A stretch of 64,000 nucleotides of DNA from Thuidium tamariscinum (taxonomy: Eukaryota; Streptophyta; Bryopsida; Hypnales; Thuidiaceae). Where the stretch lies: positions 26,478,386 through 26,542,385 of the forward strand of contig OX344752.2 in assembly GCA_947034885.2 (NCBI GenBank). Reading direction: 5' to 3'. Positions 10,786 through 22,449 of this stretch are shown here, one piece after another. The stretch's first letter is position 1. Each line of letters begins with the position of its first letter. Below the pieces are notes generated by a model, which worked only from the letters and a program-made list of their open reading frames with translations, was not told where the DNA came from and did not search any database. The position numbers and the translations under genes were made by a program.

Positions 10786-12973
10786 AAGAATGTTTCTCAA
10801 CTCAACAAATAATGGCACTAATGCCAATTCTCTTTAGTAATCTTAGTTGAGATACTCATAATGGAATCCTTCACATCAAGCACCCCCCTCCAAATCCAAT
10901 TGGCCTAGCTAGTCATACTCACTAGCTAGACTCCACAATTTGGACATTGTTTAAGGAACAAAGCTTGAAGAAGTACAAAATGTAAATCTCATGCAAACTT
11001 AATTCTTAGAGTTTTGTGCAAACAAATGATCAAATTTTAATGTAGATGTAGATCATCTTGATGTTAATCTTTTTAACTTTTGAACAACTAATGATATAAA
11101 TTCAAAGAAATGTAGTTTCAACTCAAACTTAAAGATTTGAAAATTTGAAATTTTCCTAAATCAAATAATTTATTTATATTTGGACCTTGGTTTAAAACTA
11201 ACGTCTCTTTGTTTTCTAATTTGGAAAGATATGGTAAGTTTTTTACTCTGAGATATTCTACACTACTACATACACTTATAGAGAAATTTTCAGATTTTTT
11301 GAGCTAGTTTTTTATTTGATATGAATTAATTCAATTTCCCCTTATAAAATTAAAGTAATTTCAAATTTCCACAAAAAAAATCTAAATTTTCTATAACTTC
11401 CAAATGACATGTGATTTCATCTTTGAAAAAGAAATATAATCATCTCAAAATTATATATCATACTTGGCTACCAATGAAATAAAGTTAGAAAAAGTAGTTT
11501 AGTACAATCTTGAAATTGATTTTTTATATTTATATATACGTGGAAAGTTTTCAAACATTCAATTTTGATTGAGATAAAAGCTATAAAGAGTTCTACTTTG
11601 TGAGTGGTTATAGATACTCTATTCTAAAATAAACTTTAAAGTCTTTTTCTATCAAATTTTCAATATTTTTTGAAAAACATAGAATTGTAAGATTTATATT
11701 GTTTAATATAACATTATAACCATTAGTGTGCCTTGTGCCAATGCAACACCAAAATAGAAATAAACATAGTTTTTACTTTTTTAATTTATTAAACCCTTGA
11801 AATTTAATATCTTTCACACAATACTATAAGAGGCTACATTTTGGATACAAATAGAAAGCTTTATACACAAAGGAGCACAAGAACTATAATTCATGGCATT
11901 TGAATACACAATGCAAAAGTTAAAGATTTTCCAAAACAAAAGGTAATTAAATTCTAATTTCCAATTTATTAAAAAAATTGAAATTCATACCATAGATCCA
12001 AATGCCACAAAACAAAGTTTGTGCACCCTTCCTCTCCAAGAATTTTTAGTGGTACCAGGACCACCACAAGATGCTTCATACTTTGTTACTTTGTGAAATA
12101 CTCAAATTTCAGCATATCAAACAAACAAAAGGAAACAAAACAAATAACCTACGTTAAAGTATAGATTGGATTGAAAATTTTCAATTTCATTAATAAATTT
12201 TCAATGAGTTGGTATGTTGAATCATTCTCTATTTCTATCTACTCACTATTTTTCACCTAAATATTGTTCAAATAAAGGAATGATTTGAAAAATTTTAAAC
12301 ATATACCTACATTATCTCAAAGAAGGAATCCAAACAAGTACCAAAAACATGGACATTTTCTAATGCAAATGTGACCTTGTGAAGTGTAAAATTGAAAATG
12401 TACTATTTTTTATAGCACCAAATTTTTTTTCTATCAATATAATTCAATTGTTCATATCTTGCAATCTATGAGTTGTACTTTTCTAAAATTTTAGACACAT
12501 TTTTTAGAACAAACATACTACAATCTTGATTTTATGGTTAATCCATGTCTCCAATTTTTTAATGTTTTGAAATTCGTAATTTTACCAAAAATAAGTAATA
12601 CAATATTCTTGGTGAAAATATAGTCAAGGAACTTAAGCAGGCTTCAAAGTTACATGTAACTTAATGCATTATAGTAGTTACGACAATTTTTATAAAGATG
12701 TTTCATTTTAGAGGAAAATAGAATTAATTAAGTTTTCAAGACAAATAATTGAAAATATATATCACATGTATATTACAACATGCATAAAACCCTAACAAAT
12801 CATGAAAACATCTTATCAAATGTACAAATGCACAACCCTTCCACCAACTGAAGATGGCAAGACTGTCTTTACATTTCAAGGTGACACATCATTGACTCTA
12901 AACCAAAAGAAACTCAGCAATTCCTCAGCAATTGCCTTCTGAATCTTTCTCATCAAAATAAAAAGTTACTTTA
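10786..12973. other. Gene-free AT-rich repeat mosaic
   Basis: No coding region is supported. Bases 11057-11504 form a dispersed repeat found again at 38227-38674. Sequence from about 11520 to 12640 shows scattered similarity to the long TTAA element (GTGACCTTGTGAAGTG, CTTGCAATCTATG, GTGAAAATATAGTCAAGGA), so it is probably a heavily decayed copy. About 11990-12150 resembles the start of the window. Confidence 0.55.
11057..11504. repeat. 448-bp dispersed repeat, copy 1
   Basis: It runs from CTTGATGTTAATCTTTTTAA to AAAAAGTAGTTTAGTA. An equal-length, direct-orientation copy with few differences is at 38227-38674. No terminal inverted repeat was noticed and no protein is encoded. Class unknown. 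Confidence 0.75.
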
Positions 12974-13379
12974 GAGCATCCCCATGCCAAACCCCTCAAG
13001 TAGGGACGCCAAATGGGGTTTGACATGGGCTGATGGCTAATGAAGGTGCTTCATGCCCCATGTCTACACTCTTAATTCACTCACTAAACAGGTCTCCCAA
13101 GCCAAAGAATTACTTTTATGAAGGTGAAAGATGTCAGGCCAAGTGTTGGGCCTCCGAGCTCTGAATAGCTGAACATTCCCTAAGAGTGTGCCAGAATTGT
13201 GAAAATCAAGATATAGTGAGCCATGAGGAACAAACACAAAAGTTCAGTGCCATTGTTACTTTGAAGTGTTTGGTGGCTATATTTTTTGCTTGGAGTGCCT
13301 GGCATGGGGCAGTTTCACAGGGCAAACACACTACATTATTATTTTTTAGCCCTTTGACATGCAGGCATGGGGATGCTCT
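12974..13379. mobile_element. Tourist/Harbinger-like MITE
   Basis: About 406 bp with inverted ends GAGCATCCCCATGCC and GGCATGGGGATGCTC, flanked on both sides by TTA. The 3-bp TTA duplication and GAGCATC-type ends match PIF/Harbinger-derived MITEs of plants. The open frame at 13186-13395 falls inside it and is not a gene. Confidence 0.8.
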
Positions 13380-13765
13380 TAGCAGAAAGTACTAGGTCCC
13401 ACTTCAAAGCCTCCACTGAACATAACTGAAGTTTAATAGTAGACCGAAGCCTCAATAAGTATTCCGTCGTAAGTACATATGAACTGTTTAGCATTTGTCA
13501 TCACACTATTATAAGGATTGTGCCTTCCATAGGAACATGCTTGAAATGGAACGTTGCTCCAAACTTTGATTCTTCAAACTTGCCACGCTACATTGCCAAG
13601 CGTTGCTTGTTTTCATGAAAGCTCACCAAATGTGGCTAAAAAACATTGCATATCCCCCCTTCTTTTAGTAGTGATAAACACATGTGTTGAATTGTCACAA
13701 CGACTCTCTTCTTTCCAATTAATATTCAGTTCAAAAACTTGTTTAGAGCTTTGAAATTGTAATAA

Positions 13766-15564
13766 GGGATGATTGCAAGAAACACTTGTCCTATTTTGTG
13801 TCACACTATGTGTGTTGATTTGTTTTTTGGCCATAACTTTTGTGTTTTGGCTCCAATTGATTCAAGATTTGTAGGGAAGGTACTCATAATTATCATAAAC
13901 CTTTTCTAATTTTTTCCTGATTTTAAAAAATAATTTACTATCCAAAAATAGACCCCAATTGGATGTCACACTTTGCAGTTTAGGGATTTTGGGTCATTGC
14001 AAGAAACACCAACGACTTTTGTAGCGCTTTGCAAAATTTGTTCTTGTCCAATGCTATAACTTTTGGTTGATGAATCCATTGCCCAAACCAAAAAAAATAT
14101 TTCTAGAGTTCTTGATTGCAATCATATTTTATATTTTTCAGAATTAAAAAAAAATCATTTTATATTTAAAAGTTATTTTTGTTAATTTGTCGCACTTTCA
14201 ATATTAGGGTTTTTTTATACAATTTATTGGTTTAAATAAATGATTTTTGGTTGAAATTTATGTGGTATGTTTTTATAGTAGGTAGACATGTCTCTACTAA
14301 AGGGAATCTAAAAAAAACTTATTTTATGACCTCTACATTAGTGCAAACAGACCTCCCTTGCGCGCACACTTCCAAAAATTATCTAATATGCTTTTGAACT
14401 CATTTTCTTAGTCAAACCTCATCACCAAAAAGTCTTTTTAAATGTCCAATTTTTATTTTTGTTCAATATTGTTTTTCTTGTTTTTTACAAATTAAAATGT
14501 CAATGTATGCATTTTCTTTACTAGAATTCAATGTCTAAGATGATGTCCTAAAAATTACATACATTGACATTTTAATTTGTAAAAAAAAGGAAAAAGAATT
14601 TTGAACAAAACTAAAAATTGGCCATTTGAGAAGACTTTTTGGTGATGAGGTTTGACTAAGAAAATGAGTTCAAAAGCATTTCTAATGTTTGGAAGTGTGT
14701 GCGCAAGGGAGGTCTGTTTGCACTAATGTAGAGGTCATAAAATAAGTTTTTTTTAGATTCCCTATAGTAGAGATATATCTACCTACTATAAAAACATACC
14801 ACAGAAATTTCAACCAAAAATCATTAATTTAAACCAATCAATTGTATAAAAAAACCCTAATCTTGAAAGTGTGACAAATTAACAAAAATAACTTTTAAAT
14901 ATAAAATGATTTTTTTTAATTCTAAAAAATATAAAATATGATTGCAATCAAAAACTCTAGAAATAGTTTTTTTGGTTTGGGCAATGGATTCATCAATCAA
15001 AAGTTATAGCATTGGACAAGAACAAATTTTGCAAAGTGCTACAAAAGTGGTTGGTGTTTCTTGCAATGACCCTTTTTAGTACTATAGAGTACCTTTTTTT
15101 TAATGCTTTTAAGATGAAATTTGGATGAGATGGTCTTCTAATGGACTTATAGCTCTCTAGGGAAGGATTTTTAAAAATAGTTAATTTTATGTGGTGTGGA
15201 AGTCTACAAAGTGAGCTCTTTTCTGCTTGTATTTTGAAATATATAAAATATTACTTTGGTGGGTTTTTTGGTGAATGACCATCTCCATAAAGTTGTTGCA
15301 AATGGACACTTTTTATTTTTTGAAAATACTTATTTTTACTATTTTTTCCTAATTAAAAGATGAAGGCATGTATTTTCTTGAGGTTTGGCACTTTTCAAGT
15401 TCTCCTACTTAGAGAATTTTTCTATCCATTTCCTTCCGTGAAAACCTTTGTCTTAGAGGTATATACATTATTTATATTTTTAAAATTTTTTTAAAATTAA
15501 TTTTTTAATTTTAAAGCAGCCCTAAAAAAATCAACCAAACGCAACAAAATCGGTGGGTGTTTCT
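13766..15564. mobile_element. GGGTGATTGCAAGAAACAC-family MITE, copy A, interrupted and 3'-truncated
   Basis: The left end GGGATGATTGCAAGAAACAC and internal landmarks (TTGTCCTATTTTGTGTCAC, TTTTTTGGCCATAACTTTTG) match copy B at 15565-16287. A foldback element is inserted at 13991-15072. The right end stops at GGTGGGTGTTTCT, where copy B starts immediately, giving a head-to-tail pair. Confidence 0.8.
13991..15072. mobile_element. 1.08-kb foldback element with GGGTCATTGCAAGAAACACC ends
   Basis: The whole element is one long inverted repeat. Everything from 13991 to about 14507 recurs as reverse complement in about 14559-15072, with a spacer of about 50 bp. Landmarks in each arm are TTTGTCGCACTTTCAA / TTGAAAGTGTGACAAA, GGGAGGTCTGTTTGCAC, and AGACTTTTTGGTGATGAGG. 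It is flanked by TTTT on both sides, which fits a 4-bp target duplication. It is inserted in copy A. A transcript would fold into a hairpin with arms of about 515 bp. Confidence 0.88.
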
Positions 15565-16287
15565 GGGTGATTGCAAGAAACACTTGTCCTATTTTGTGTC
15601 ACACTACGTGTGCTGATCTGTTTTTTGGCCATAACTTTTGTGTTTAGGCTCCAATTGACTCAAGATTTTTAGGGAAGATACTCATAACTATCATAAACCT
15701 TACCTAGTTTTTTCATAATTTTCAAAAATAATTTACTATCCAAAAATAGAGACCAATTGGATGTCACACTTGGCAGTTTAGAGGTTTTTAGTACTATGGA
15801 GTACTTTTTTTTTAATGATTTTAAGATGAAATTTGGATGAGATGGTCTTCTAATAGACTTCTAGCTCTCCGGAGAAGGATTTTGAAAAATAGTCAATTTT
15901 ATGTGATGTGGAGGTCTACAAAGTGAGCTCCCTTCTGCTTGTATTTTGAAACATATAAGATATTATTTTGGTGGGTTTTTTTGTGAATGACCATCTCCAT
16001 AAAGCTGTTGCAAATGGACACTTTTTATTTTTTGAAAATATCTATTTTTACTATTTTTCCCTAATTAAAACATGAAGGTATGTATTTTCTAGAAGTTTGG
16101 CACTTTTCAAGTTCTCCTACTTAGAGAATTTTTCTATCCATTTCCTTTGGTGAAAACCTTCATCTTAGAGGTATATACACTATTCATATTTTTCAAATTT
16201 TTTTCAAATTAATTTTCTAATTTTAAAGTACTCCCGAAAAAATTAGCCAAACGCAACAAAATCAGCAGGTGTTTCTTGCAATCACCC
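15565..16287. mobile_element. GGGTGATTGCAAGAAACAC-family MITE, copy B (complete)
   Basis: 723 bp from GGGTGATTGCAAGAAACAC to GTGTTTCTTGCAATCACCC. It shares its interior with copy A and with 36062-36795. The interior is AT-rich and carries no transposase. Confidence 0.87.
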
Positions 16288-16315
16288 TTCTTACAATCAT
16301 CCTAAGGTGGGTACA

Positions 16316-17345
16316 CCCAAAAGTGCCACTTATTCTTATTGTGCCTAGGTCTTGCTATCATACTATTCAGATTTTTGTACAGTCTTGTTGGCGAATGAAA
16401 GCATGTTCCAATGCACCAAAGAACAGAGGATTTGGATACCCTATGCAAAAATTATTAACAGTCAAAGTCTGTTTCTGAAAGTACCATCTACAATCTGGGT
16501 ATATGAAGGTCGTTGCAAGAAACACCATGCAAAAAGCATAGCGTTTTCAAACGTAGTCTTTTTTTTCTGGGAGTACTTTAAAATTAGAAAAACAAGTTTT
16601 AAAAAAAGTGAAAAATATGTTTCATATATAAACCTTTAAGAAGAAGGTACCCTAGAAAGGAAAGGCATAGGAAAAATCTCTAAACAGGAAATCCAGAAAA
16701 GTGCAAAATCTCATGAAAATTAGTACTTCCACATTTTAATTTGTAAAAAATAGGAAAATCAATTTTAATAAAAACTAAAAATTGGCCATTTGAGGAAAGT
16801 TGATTTTGATGAGATTTGACCAAAAGAATGATCTTAGAACCATCATCAATGTTCAAGAATTGTGTGCGACGGGAAAAAATTTGTATTCATGTGGAGGACA
16901 TAAAAAAACATACTTTTAGATTTTTATTTAGAATTTATAGATTTTACACCTACGCAAATAGACCATGGAAGTTTAGTCTTCAAATCATTAAATTTAAATA
17001 CTGTGAACGTAATGATAACCATAAACGTAATTTTGTGATAGCTCAAAGAAAATGTTTTTTAAATATAAAATAATTTTTTTTAATTTCTGAAAAATAAGGG
17101 ATCTAATAAACTTCAAGTTAGGTATATTCAATAAAAATTTCATGTTCATTGGACTTAATCTCCAAAAGTTATAGTGGAAAACAAAAAAGTGGTTTACATT
17201 GTGACGTGAAATAGGACTGGTGTTTCTTGCAATGACCCATGACTGATTTTGGAAATGTATGCACATTGTAGATGGCACTTTAAGGTCAGGTGCCATTTTG
17301 AATGTACCTACATTATAATCATTAGTACTAAGTTGGCCTATTCAT
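16316..17345. repeat. Dispersed repeat split by a MITE
   Basis: Segments 16316-16506 and 17239-17345 resemble a continuous tract at about 30322-30640 (shared ATGCACCAAAGAA, ATTTGGATA..ATGCAAAA, GATTTTGGAAATGT). The 30.5-kb locus is the unoccupied version of the site where the MITE at 16507-17238 inserted. Confidence 0.6.
16507..17238. mobile_element. GGTCNTTGCAAGAAACACC-family MITE with ATGA target duplication
   Basis: 732 bp with ends AGGTCGTTGCAAGAAACACC and GGTGTTTCTTGCAATGACCC, flanked by ATGA at 16503-16506 and 17239-17242. Its interior (AAACTAAAAATTGGCCATTT, then ATGAGATTTGACC) resembles one arm of the foldback at 13991-15072, so it belongs to that subfamily. Confidence 0.85.
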
Positions 17346-17350
17346 TCAGA

Positions 17351-17628
17351 GTGAATTTCATTAAATCGGCAAAATGCCATTAATTTGGTAGTTTTTACAA
17401 TTCGGACCGCGAGGTCCGAAATCTAAACTTGTCATAGAATTTTGAAATTTATGTGTCGTAGATGTCTGAAATCTATACATGTCCAACATGTTTCAGACTG
17501 TACGGTTTGAAATCTAAATACATTATAAATTTTGGAAATCTATATCTGTCCTAGATGTTAACTTTTAGTTCAGACCACGTGGTCCAAAAAATGGCACAAT
17601 GAATATGGCCATTTTATTGAAATTTGCC
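17351..17628. mobile_element. MITE, 'AAATCTA' family, copy 3
   Basis: About 280 bp between GTGAATTTCATTAAATCGGC and GGCCATTTTATTGAAATTTG, with the characteristic interior (CCGCGAGGTCCGAAATCTAA and GTACGGTTTGAAATCTAAA). Confidence 0.8.
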
Positions 17629-17948
17629 ATCCCTCTTCTTTTCAAAATTCAAATGATATTTACATAAGGTAGACATGCCAATCACCGCACAAACAAAATT
17701 CAATTCTTGACCAAAATATTATAAGAAATTGCAAGTTCTAAAACTTCACTCAATTACTAAATGCCATGTTAAGATTTATTTTCAAAAAATAATGTGCAAA
17801 AAGGTTCCCTCTTACAAATTTCATTCCAACTTCAAGTTACCAATAATCTAGTAAAAAAGAGCTTCCGGCCTATTCACCACACACTCTATAGTGCTTATGC
17901 ATTGGCAAGAAAACAGGTTCACATAGTATTCCCCACAATATGTGGTTC

Positions 17949-18310
17949 CATTAGAGAAAATATGGACTCTTAGGAGGGCCGCTAAGAACTGCCGGAGGGG
18001 ACCCTTTCGATTACATTTATTTCCCCTTCACGAATGTTTTTTCCCTATTGTCGTTCATGTCAGTTTTGTAATTGTCAGTGCATTGAATTGCAAAGAACCA
18101 TTAGTTAAATGGAGGAGCATGCGATAGTACCCTTCACTGACAGATCAGGAATTAAAAAAGGCAAGAAATTCATACATACCCAAGATATTCACACAAGCTG
18201 GTGCTCCTCTGTCAGAGATTCCACCCTTTCTGTAACTCCGCAGGACTATGTATATAGACTGGTTTGTCAAACCTTGGAAGCCCTCCGGAGAGTCCATATT
18301 TTTTCTAATG
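17949..18310. mobile_element. MITE, CATTAGAGAAAATA family, copy 2
   Basis: 362 bp bounded by CATTAGAGAAAATATGGACT and GAGAGTCCATATTTTTTCTA followed by ATG. Inverted relative to the 8609-8957 copy (GGGACCCTTTCGATTACATT here is the reverse complement of the end region there). It abuts the left edge of segmental duplication copy 2. Confidence 0.85.
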
Positions 18311-19232
18311 CTTATATGGTGGCTCAAGGATTGCCTTAGAAACAAGTCTTCATTATGTGTAGTATTCTTCATTGCTGCGTGGACCCTAGCTTGCCGCATA
18401 GGGTAAACAACTTTATGAATTTATAAACATTTAAAAGGCCCTCACAACTGTGAAGTTTTTGAAAATTACTTATCTTCTAATAGAAGGTCCAAAAAATTAG
18501 AATACTTTAAAAATTTGTTGTTCATTCACAAGGTTTCCTAGAACGTTCCCCCCCCCCCACAAACAAAAAATAAAAATTGAGAGAATCCATAGTTCAATCA
18601 CAATGCGTCAATCAACCAACGACAATTATAAAAAACGTGTATTCATACTTGCACCTATCAATGTCTGAATGTTCTTCCCGACAATCGTGTGCAGACTTTC
18701 TCCTTACTCCCTCCTAAAAAAAATTTCTAGATCTGTAAACATTCAATTAAAAATGCACAGTTGCAATGAACTTCCAACTTTTCGTCTAATTTTTAAACAG
18801 CAAGTGGAGTCCCGGCCAGTGGCGTCGGAGCCAGGGTCGGACTGTTCCGCAGGGTCATCATAAGATCTCACAGGAAGTCGGAACACTTTTGTTAACCTCC
18901 AGTTGCAAGCTGCATGCAAGCCGCTTAGAATCTCCTTTCGATTCGAACATATGGACCTAATTTCTGTGGAGCACAATAATTTCTCACCGACTGAAATCAT
19001 ATCGGAGTGCACAGATCGAGAGTTGAGACCCGCACTTCATATTTATTGTTGAGGGTTACAGCCTGGAGATTGTCCATCGATATCTCTGCTTCTCGGTCGG
19101 CCGGATTGCCATAAAAGTTCCCGGTTACGTTACGTTTCTCGTTTTGCCAGCAGGGAGAGTGAGTGAGTTCCAGAACTCTGCGTAGATAGATTAAGTCTGT
19201 AGCAATATCAATGATCCAACACCAATTTGATC

Positions 19233-21081
19233 ATGAGTCGAACTACGTCCAGCTTCTCAATTGTATCTCAGCAGCAAATCGTCGTCACCATCCTAGTCCG
19301 AGCGTTTCTGCTTCAAACGATTATACCTATTAATTCCTTCCAGTGCGCTGCGCGGAAGTTAGTGGAGAACGTCCCCCTTGTTCAGAACCAGACTGGAGTG
19401 GTGGGAGTTTGGACATGGAACGCCACAAATCCGTACTCCCCTCTCTCCGACTTCCGTAGCGAGGCGGCTCGCAAGTACTATACTGTCTGGCCAGAAGACA
19501 TCCCCGGCCAGCCCTTCCAGTACCCGTGCGAGGACCGAGCCTCCAAGCTGATGCTGGAGAATTTCACCGACGCGGACATTGGAGGGCTCATCCAAACTGT
19601 GCAGTACTTCGACCTGGGCATTGTGGAGCATTTTCGACCGTACTGGATCAAACACAAGACCTGCTCCAAGTGCTGGCCCTCGCAAAAACCGCTGGGGTGG
19701 CCTCCGATCTATTGCGCACAAGTCGACATTTACAACCTTTATTGGTCCAGGTACGTGCACATGTCATCTCATCGATCAGCTAGCTAGGTTGGGTGATGTA
19801 GCTAGGTTGGGTGATGTTAGAGTGCAAATGGCAAATTTCATTCAATTGGCGACATTCCATTACTCTGACACTTTTTACGGGGCAGACCATGCGGTCTGAA
19901 TTCTAAACCTGTCAAAAAATTTGAAACCTATATGCGTCATAGATGTTTGAAATCTTTACAAATTTAAGATGTTTCAAACTGCACGGTGTGAAATCTAAAT
20001 TATTCAAAGATTTTGAAGAATTTAATAATTATATGAGTCTTAGATGTCTAAAAACCTATACCTGTCCTTGACAGTTTTCAATTCACACCCTGTTGTCTGA
20101 AAAATGGCATTTGGAATACTGCCATTTTAACAAATTAAAATTCACCATATAACCAAAATGGCAATATTGTCGATAGCTGTTTCAAGTAGCGCGGCCTGAA
20201 AGTGCCAAATATGTAGTCGTAGATTTGCACTCCAATTTAAAGAAGGTTCAATGGTTGTAGAGATCGAGTTTGGAAGACTTTGATCAAAGAGGTGATGATA
20301 TCCATACTGTACACGTTGGTGTCGTGGGGTCCATATCGATCTCTGCAGGGCATTTAGCACAATCCTCCATGGATTGCGATTCGGCGTGATCATGATACTC
20401 ATCCAACAAGTAGCATTCGTTGTCATTGCCATCCTGATCCCCGTTTATTACTTGCATCGAAGCCAAGGTTTCCACAAAATGTGCCTCATAACAAAACAAC
20501 GTCTGCAATGCCTCAAGTGGGTGTCGACTTTCGTGGTTAGCTTGCATCTGCTCGCCCTGGCAGTGGCGGGGTCCCTCTTCGTGGAAGGCCATGTCCACAC
20601 GGGCGACTGGAGAATGGCAGCCATGTTTACGTTGGCGTACTACTACCGCATGCAGACCGCGTGTGCATTCGCGGCCTCCTTCCTTGGTCAATGTGCCGAC
20701 AGCTTGAAGAGTAGCCATCTCGCAGTTTCCAGTGGAAACAGTGAGAAGGTGCAGGCAGAGGAGAGGAAGAAGGAGAAGTCCAATATAGAAATGTTGATTG
20801 GCCAAGTAGTGGTGTGCGTGGTGATGGTGGAGTATTTGTATTTAACTGATGACGATCATCAGAATTTCATGATCCAAGTCGTGTTTGGGGTTGTGACGGT
20901 GGCGGTGACTTTTTCCATGGTTACTGTCATCGCCGTCGGGGGCTCGTCGTTGAGGTTGATCATGAAGGCACTTTGGACTCACGTGAGAAGCAAGTGGAGT
21001 GGGAATGTTGAGGGCTTGTCGTTGAGGTTGATGGGGAAGGTGCTTGGGACTTACATGAGAAGCTTGCGGAATGGATCTTAG
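19233..21081 (+). CDS. Unrecognised multi-pass membrane protein (paralogue 2), 2 exons, 416 aa
   Basis: Exon 1 is 19233-19750 (ATG, donor CCAG|GTACGT) and exon 2 is 20349-21081 (acceptor TCTGCAG, stop TAG). They join in phase 2 to 417 codons including the stop. It has the same plan as the gene at 6337-8321: hydrophobic N-terminus (IVVTILVRAFLLQTIIPI), NQT/NAT/NFT sequons, cysteine pair in KTCSKCW, four or five membrane segments and the duplicated C-terminus. The frame is open throughout, and differences from paralogue 1 are mainly substitutions and small in-frame changes, so both copies look functional. The intron carries an 'AAATCTA' MITE and a short tandem duplication of TAGCTAGGTTGGGTGATG at about 19781-19816. 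Family unknown. Confidence 0.85.
19830..20146. mobile_element. MITE, 'AAATCTA' family, copy 4 (intronic)
   Basis: About 317 bp from GGCAAATTTCATTCAATTGG to CTGCCATTTTAACAAATT, inside the intron of paralogue 2. Paralogue 1 has unrelated intron sequence (about 6925-7370) at this position. Confidence 0.78.
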
Positions 21082-21477
21082 TAGAAGAAATTAATGCAAA
21101 TTGAGCAGGAAGCTGAAGTGAAGAAGAAGAATTCTGGTGCAGAAAGGCATGCCCACAGGCAGCCTGCTATGTGTGACTTCAGGAACACCAAGTCGAAGTT
21201 GAAGTTGAGAGATGTTATATTAAGGTACTGTTACAAGGAGAGAGACCCTTCATAATTCATGAAGAGTTACAAGTATTTGACTACATATTATTTCTTTTTT
21301 TTTCATAATAAGTGCACTTGTCTATTTGTATGTTTCTATAGGGCAGAAAGTGAAATATTGCCTTCTATTGCTCTAGAGAATGCACTAAATCGCTTAAGTG
21401 GTCATCTATGAGTCATTCTACCATACTGTACAACTTGAAGGTAAAAATTTACCATCCTAGATTAAATTGACACTATC

Positions 21478-21807
21478 TAAGGGAGGAGGTCCATAAACCG
21501 ACCATCTCAAGGCTGGAACAGAATTTTGGGCAGGTCAAACATATTGAAGTATTTTCCAAAGAATTTTTCTTGAAAGACAGCTTGAATAGGCATCTAACCC
21601 TAGTCGTTTTATATTTTTTGGAGCTCTGTAGAGTTAGTTATGAATTTTTGAAGTCAATATGGCATAGGGCTCCAAAACCACCCACCCCCTCAAATGTTCA
21701 CTGTTTGTACATTACTGTAAAGATCAAAAAGCATCATGTACCAGAAATATACATTTCAGAAGGTGAGCGGTTTTGGAACCTGAGCGGTTTTTGAACCTCC
21801 TCCCTTA
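21478..21807. mobile_element. MITE, TAAGGGAGGAGG family, copy 2
   Basis: 330 bp with ends TAAGGGAGGAGGTCC and ACCTCCTCCCTTA. The corresponding place in segmental duplication copy 1 (about 10648, CTATCTACACCTCCC) has no insertion, so it moved in after the duplication. Confidence 0.85.
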
Positions 21808-21962
21808 TGCCTCCCAATCTATGTACACCTCCCAATCTATCAATACTACAAGACTAAAGTGCACTATATGAAAGTTTGTAGTACAAAGTTTTGTGGCTTT
21901 TGCCATTCCTAGTTAGTAAAAAACAAAGCTTCAATTCAATTTGTATATAACATAATCATCTA

Positions 21963-22139
21963 GGGTGATTACAAGAAACACTTGTCCTATTTTGTGTCAC
22001 TCCTTGCATGCTGATTTGTTTTTTGGCCATAACTTCTATATTTTGGCTCCAAATGACTCAAGATTTATAGGGAAGGTACTCATGACTTTGATACACCTTT
22101 TCTAATTTTATTGTCATTTTCAAAAATAGTTTACTATAT
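21963..22139. mobile_element. GGGTGATT-family MITE, left-end fragment
   Basis: About 177 bp starting GGGTGATTACAAGAAACAC with the family interior (TTGTCCTATTTTGTGTCAC). It stops where an 'AAATCTA' MITE begins at 22140. No matching right end was seen downstream. Confidence 0.75.
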
Positions 22140-22449
22140 GGTAAATTTTGTTAAAATGGTAGTATTCCAAATGCCATTTTCAAACCATGTACTCTGAACT
22201 AAAAACTAACATCTAGGACTAGTATAGATTTTCAAACATCTTAGACATATGCAAATTTCTAAAATCTAAAATTTATTTAAATTTCAAACCACACGGTTTA
22301 AAACATCTTAGAGGGATCATATAAATTTTGGACATCTACAACACGTATAGATTTCAAAAACCTATGGCAAGTTTAGATTTCAAACCTCTCAATTTGAATC
22401 GTCAAAAGTGTCAAACTAATGGAATGCCACGAGTTTAACAAAATTCACA
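22140..22449. mobile_element. MITE, 'AAATCTA' family, copy 5
   Basis: About 310 bp from GGTAAATTTTGTTAAAATGG to GAGTTTAACAAAATTCAC, with interior AACATCTAGGACTAGTATAG and TTTCAAACCACACGGTTTA. It truncates the GGGTGATT fragment to its left. Confidence 0.8.

Larger units (their letters stand above)
18327..21962. repeat. Segmental duplication, copy 2
   Basis: Collinear with 5427-10785. It lacks the nested MITE pair and both TTAA elements of copy 1. Instead it has an 'AAATCTA' MITE in the intron (19830-20146) and a TAAGGGAGGAGG MITE downstream (21478-21807). Its right edge is cut by a GGGTGATT-family MITE end at 21963. Confidence 0.85.

Noticed and set aside
13186-13395. Open frame in the 13-kb region
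   Set aside because: Entirely inside the Tourist-like MITE, no transposase motif.
16269-16639. Two overlapping frames near 16.3-16.6 kb
   Set aside because: They span a MITE end, a dispersed repeat and another MITE; composition artefacts.
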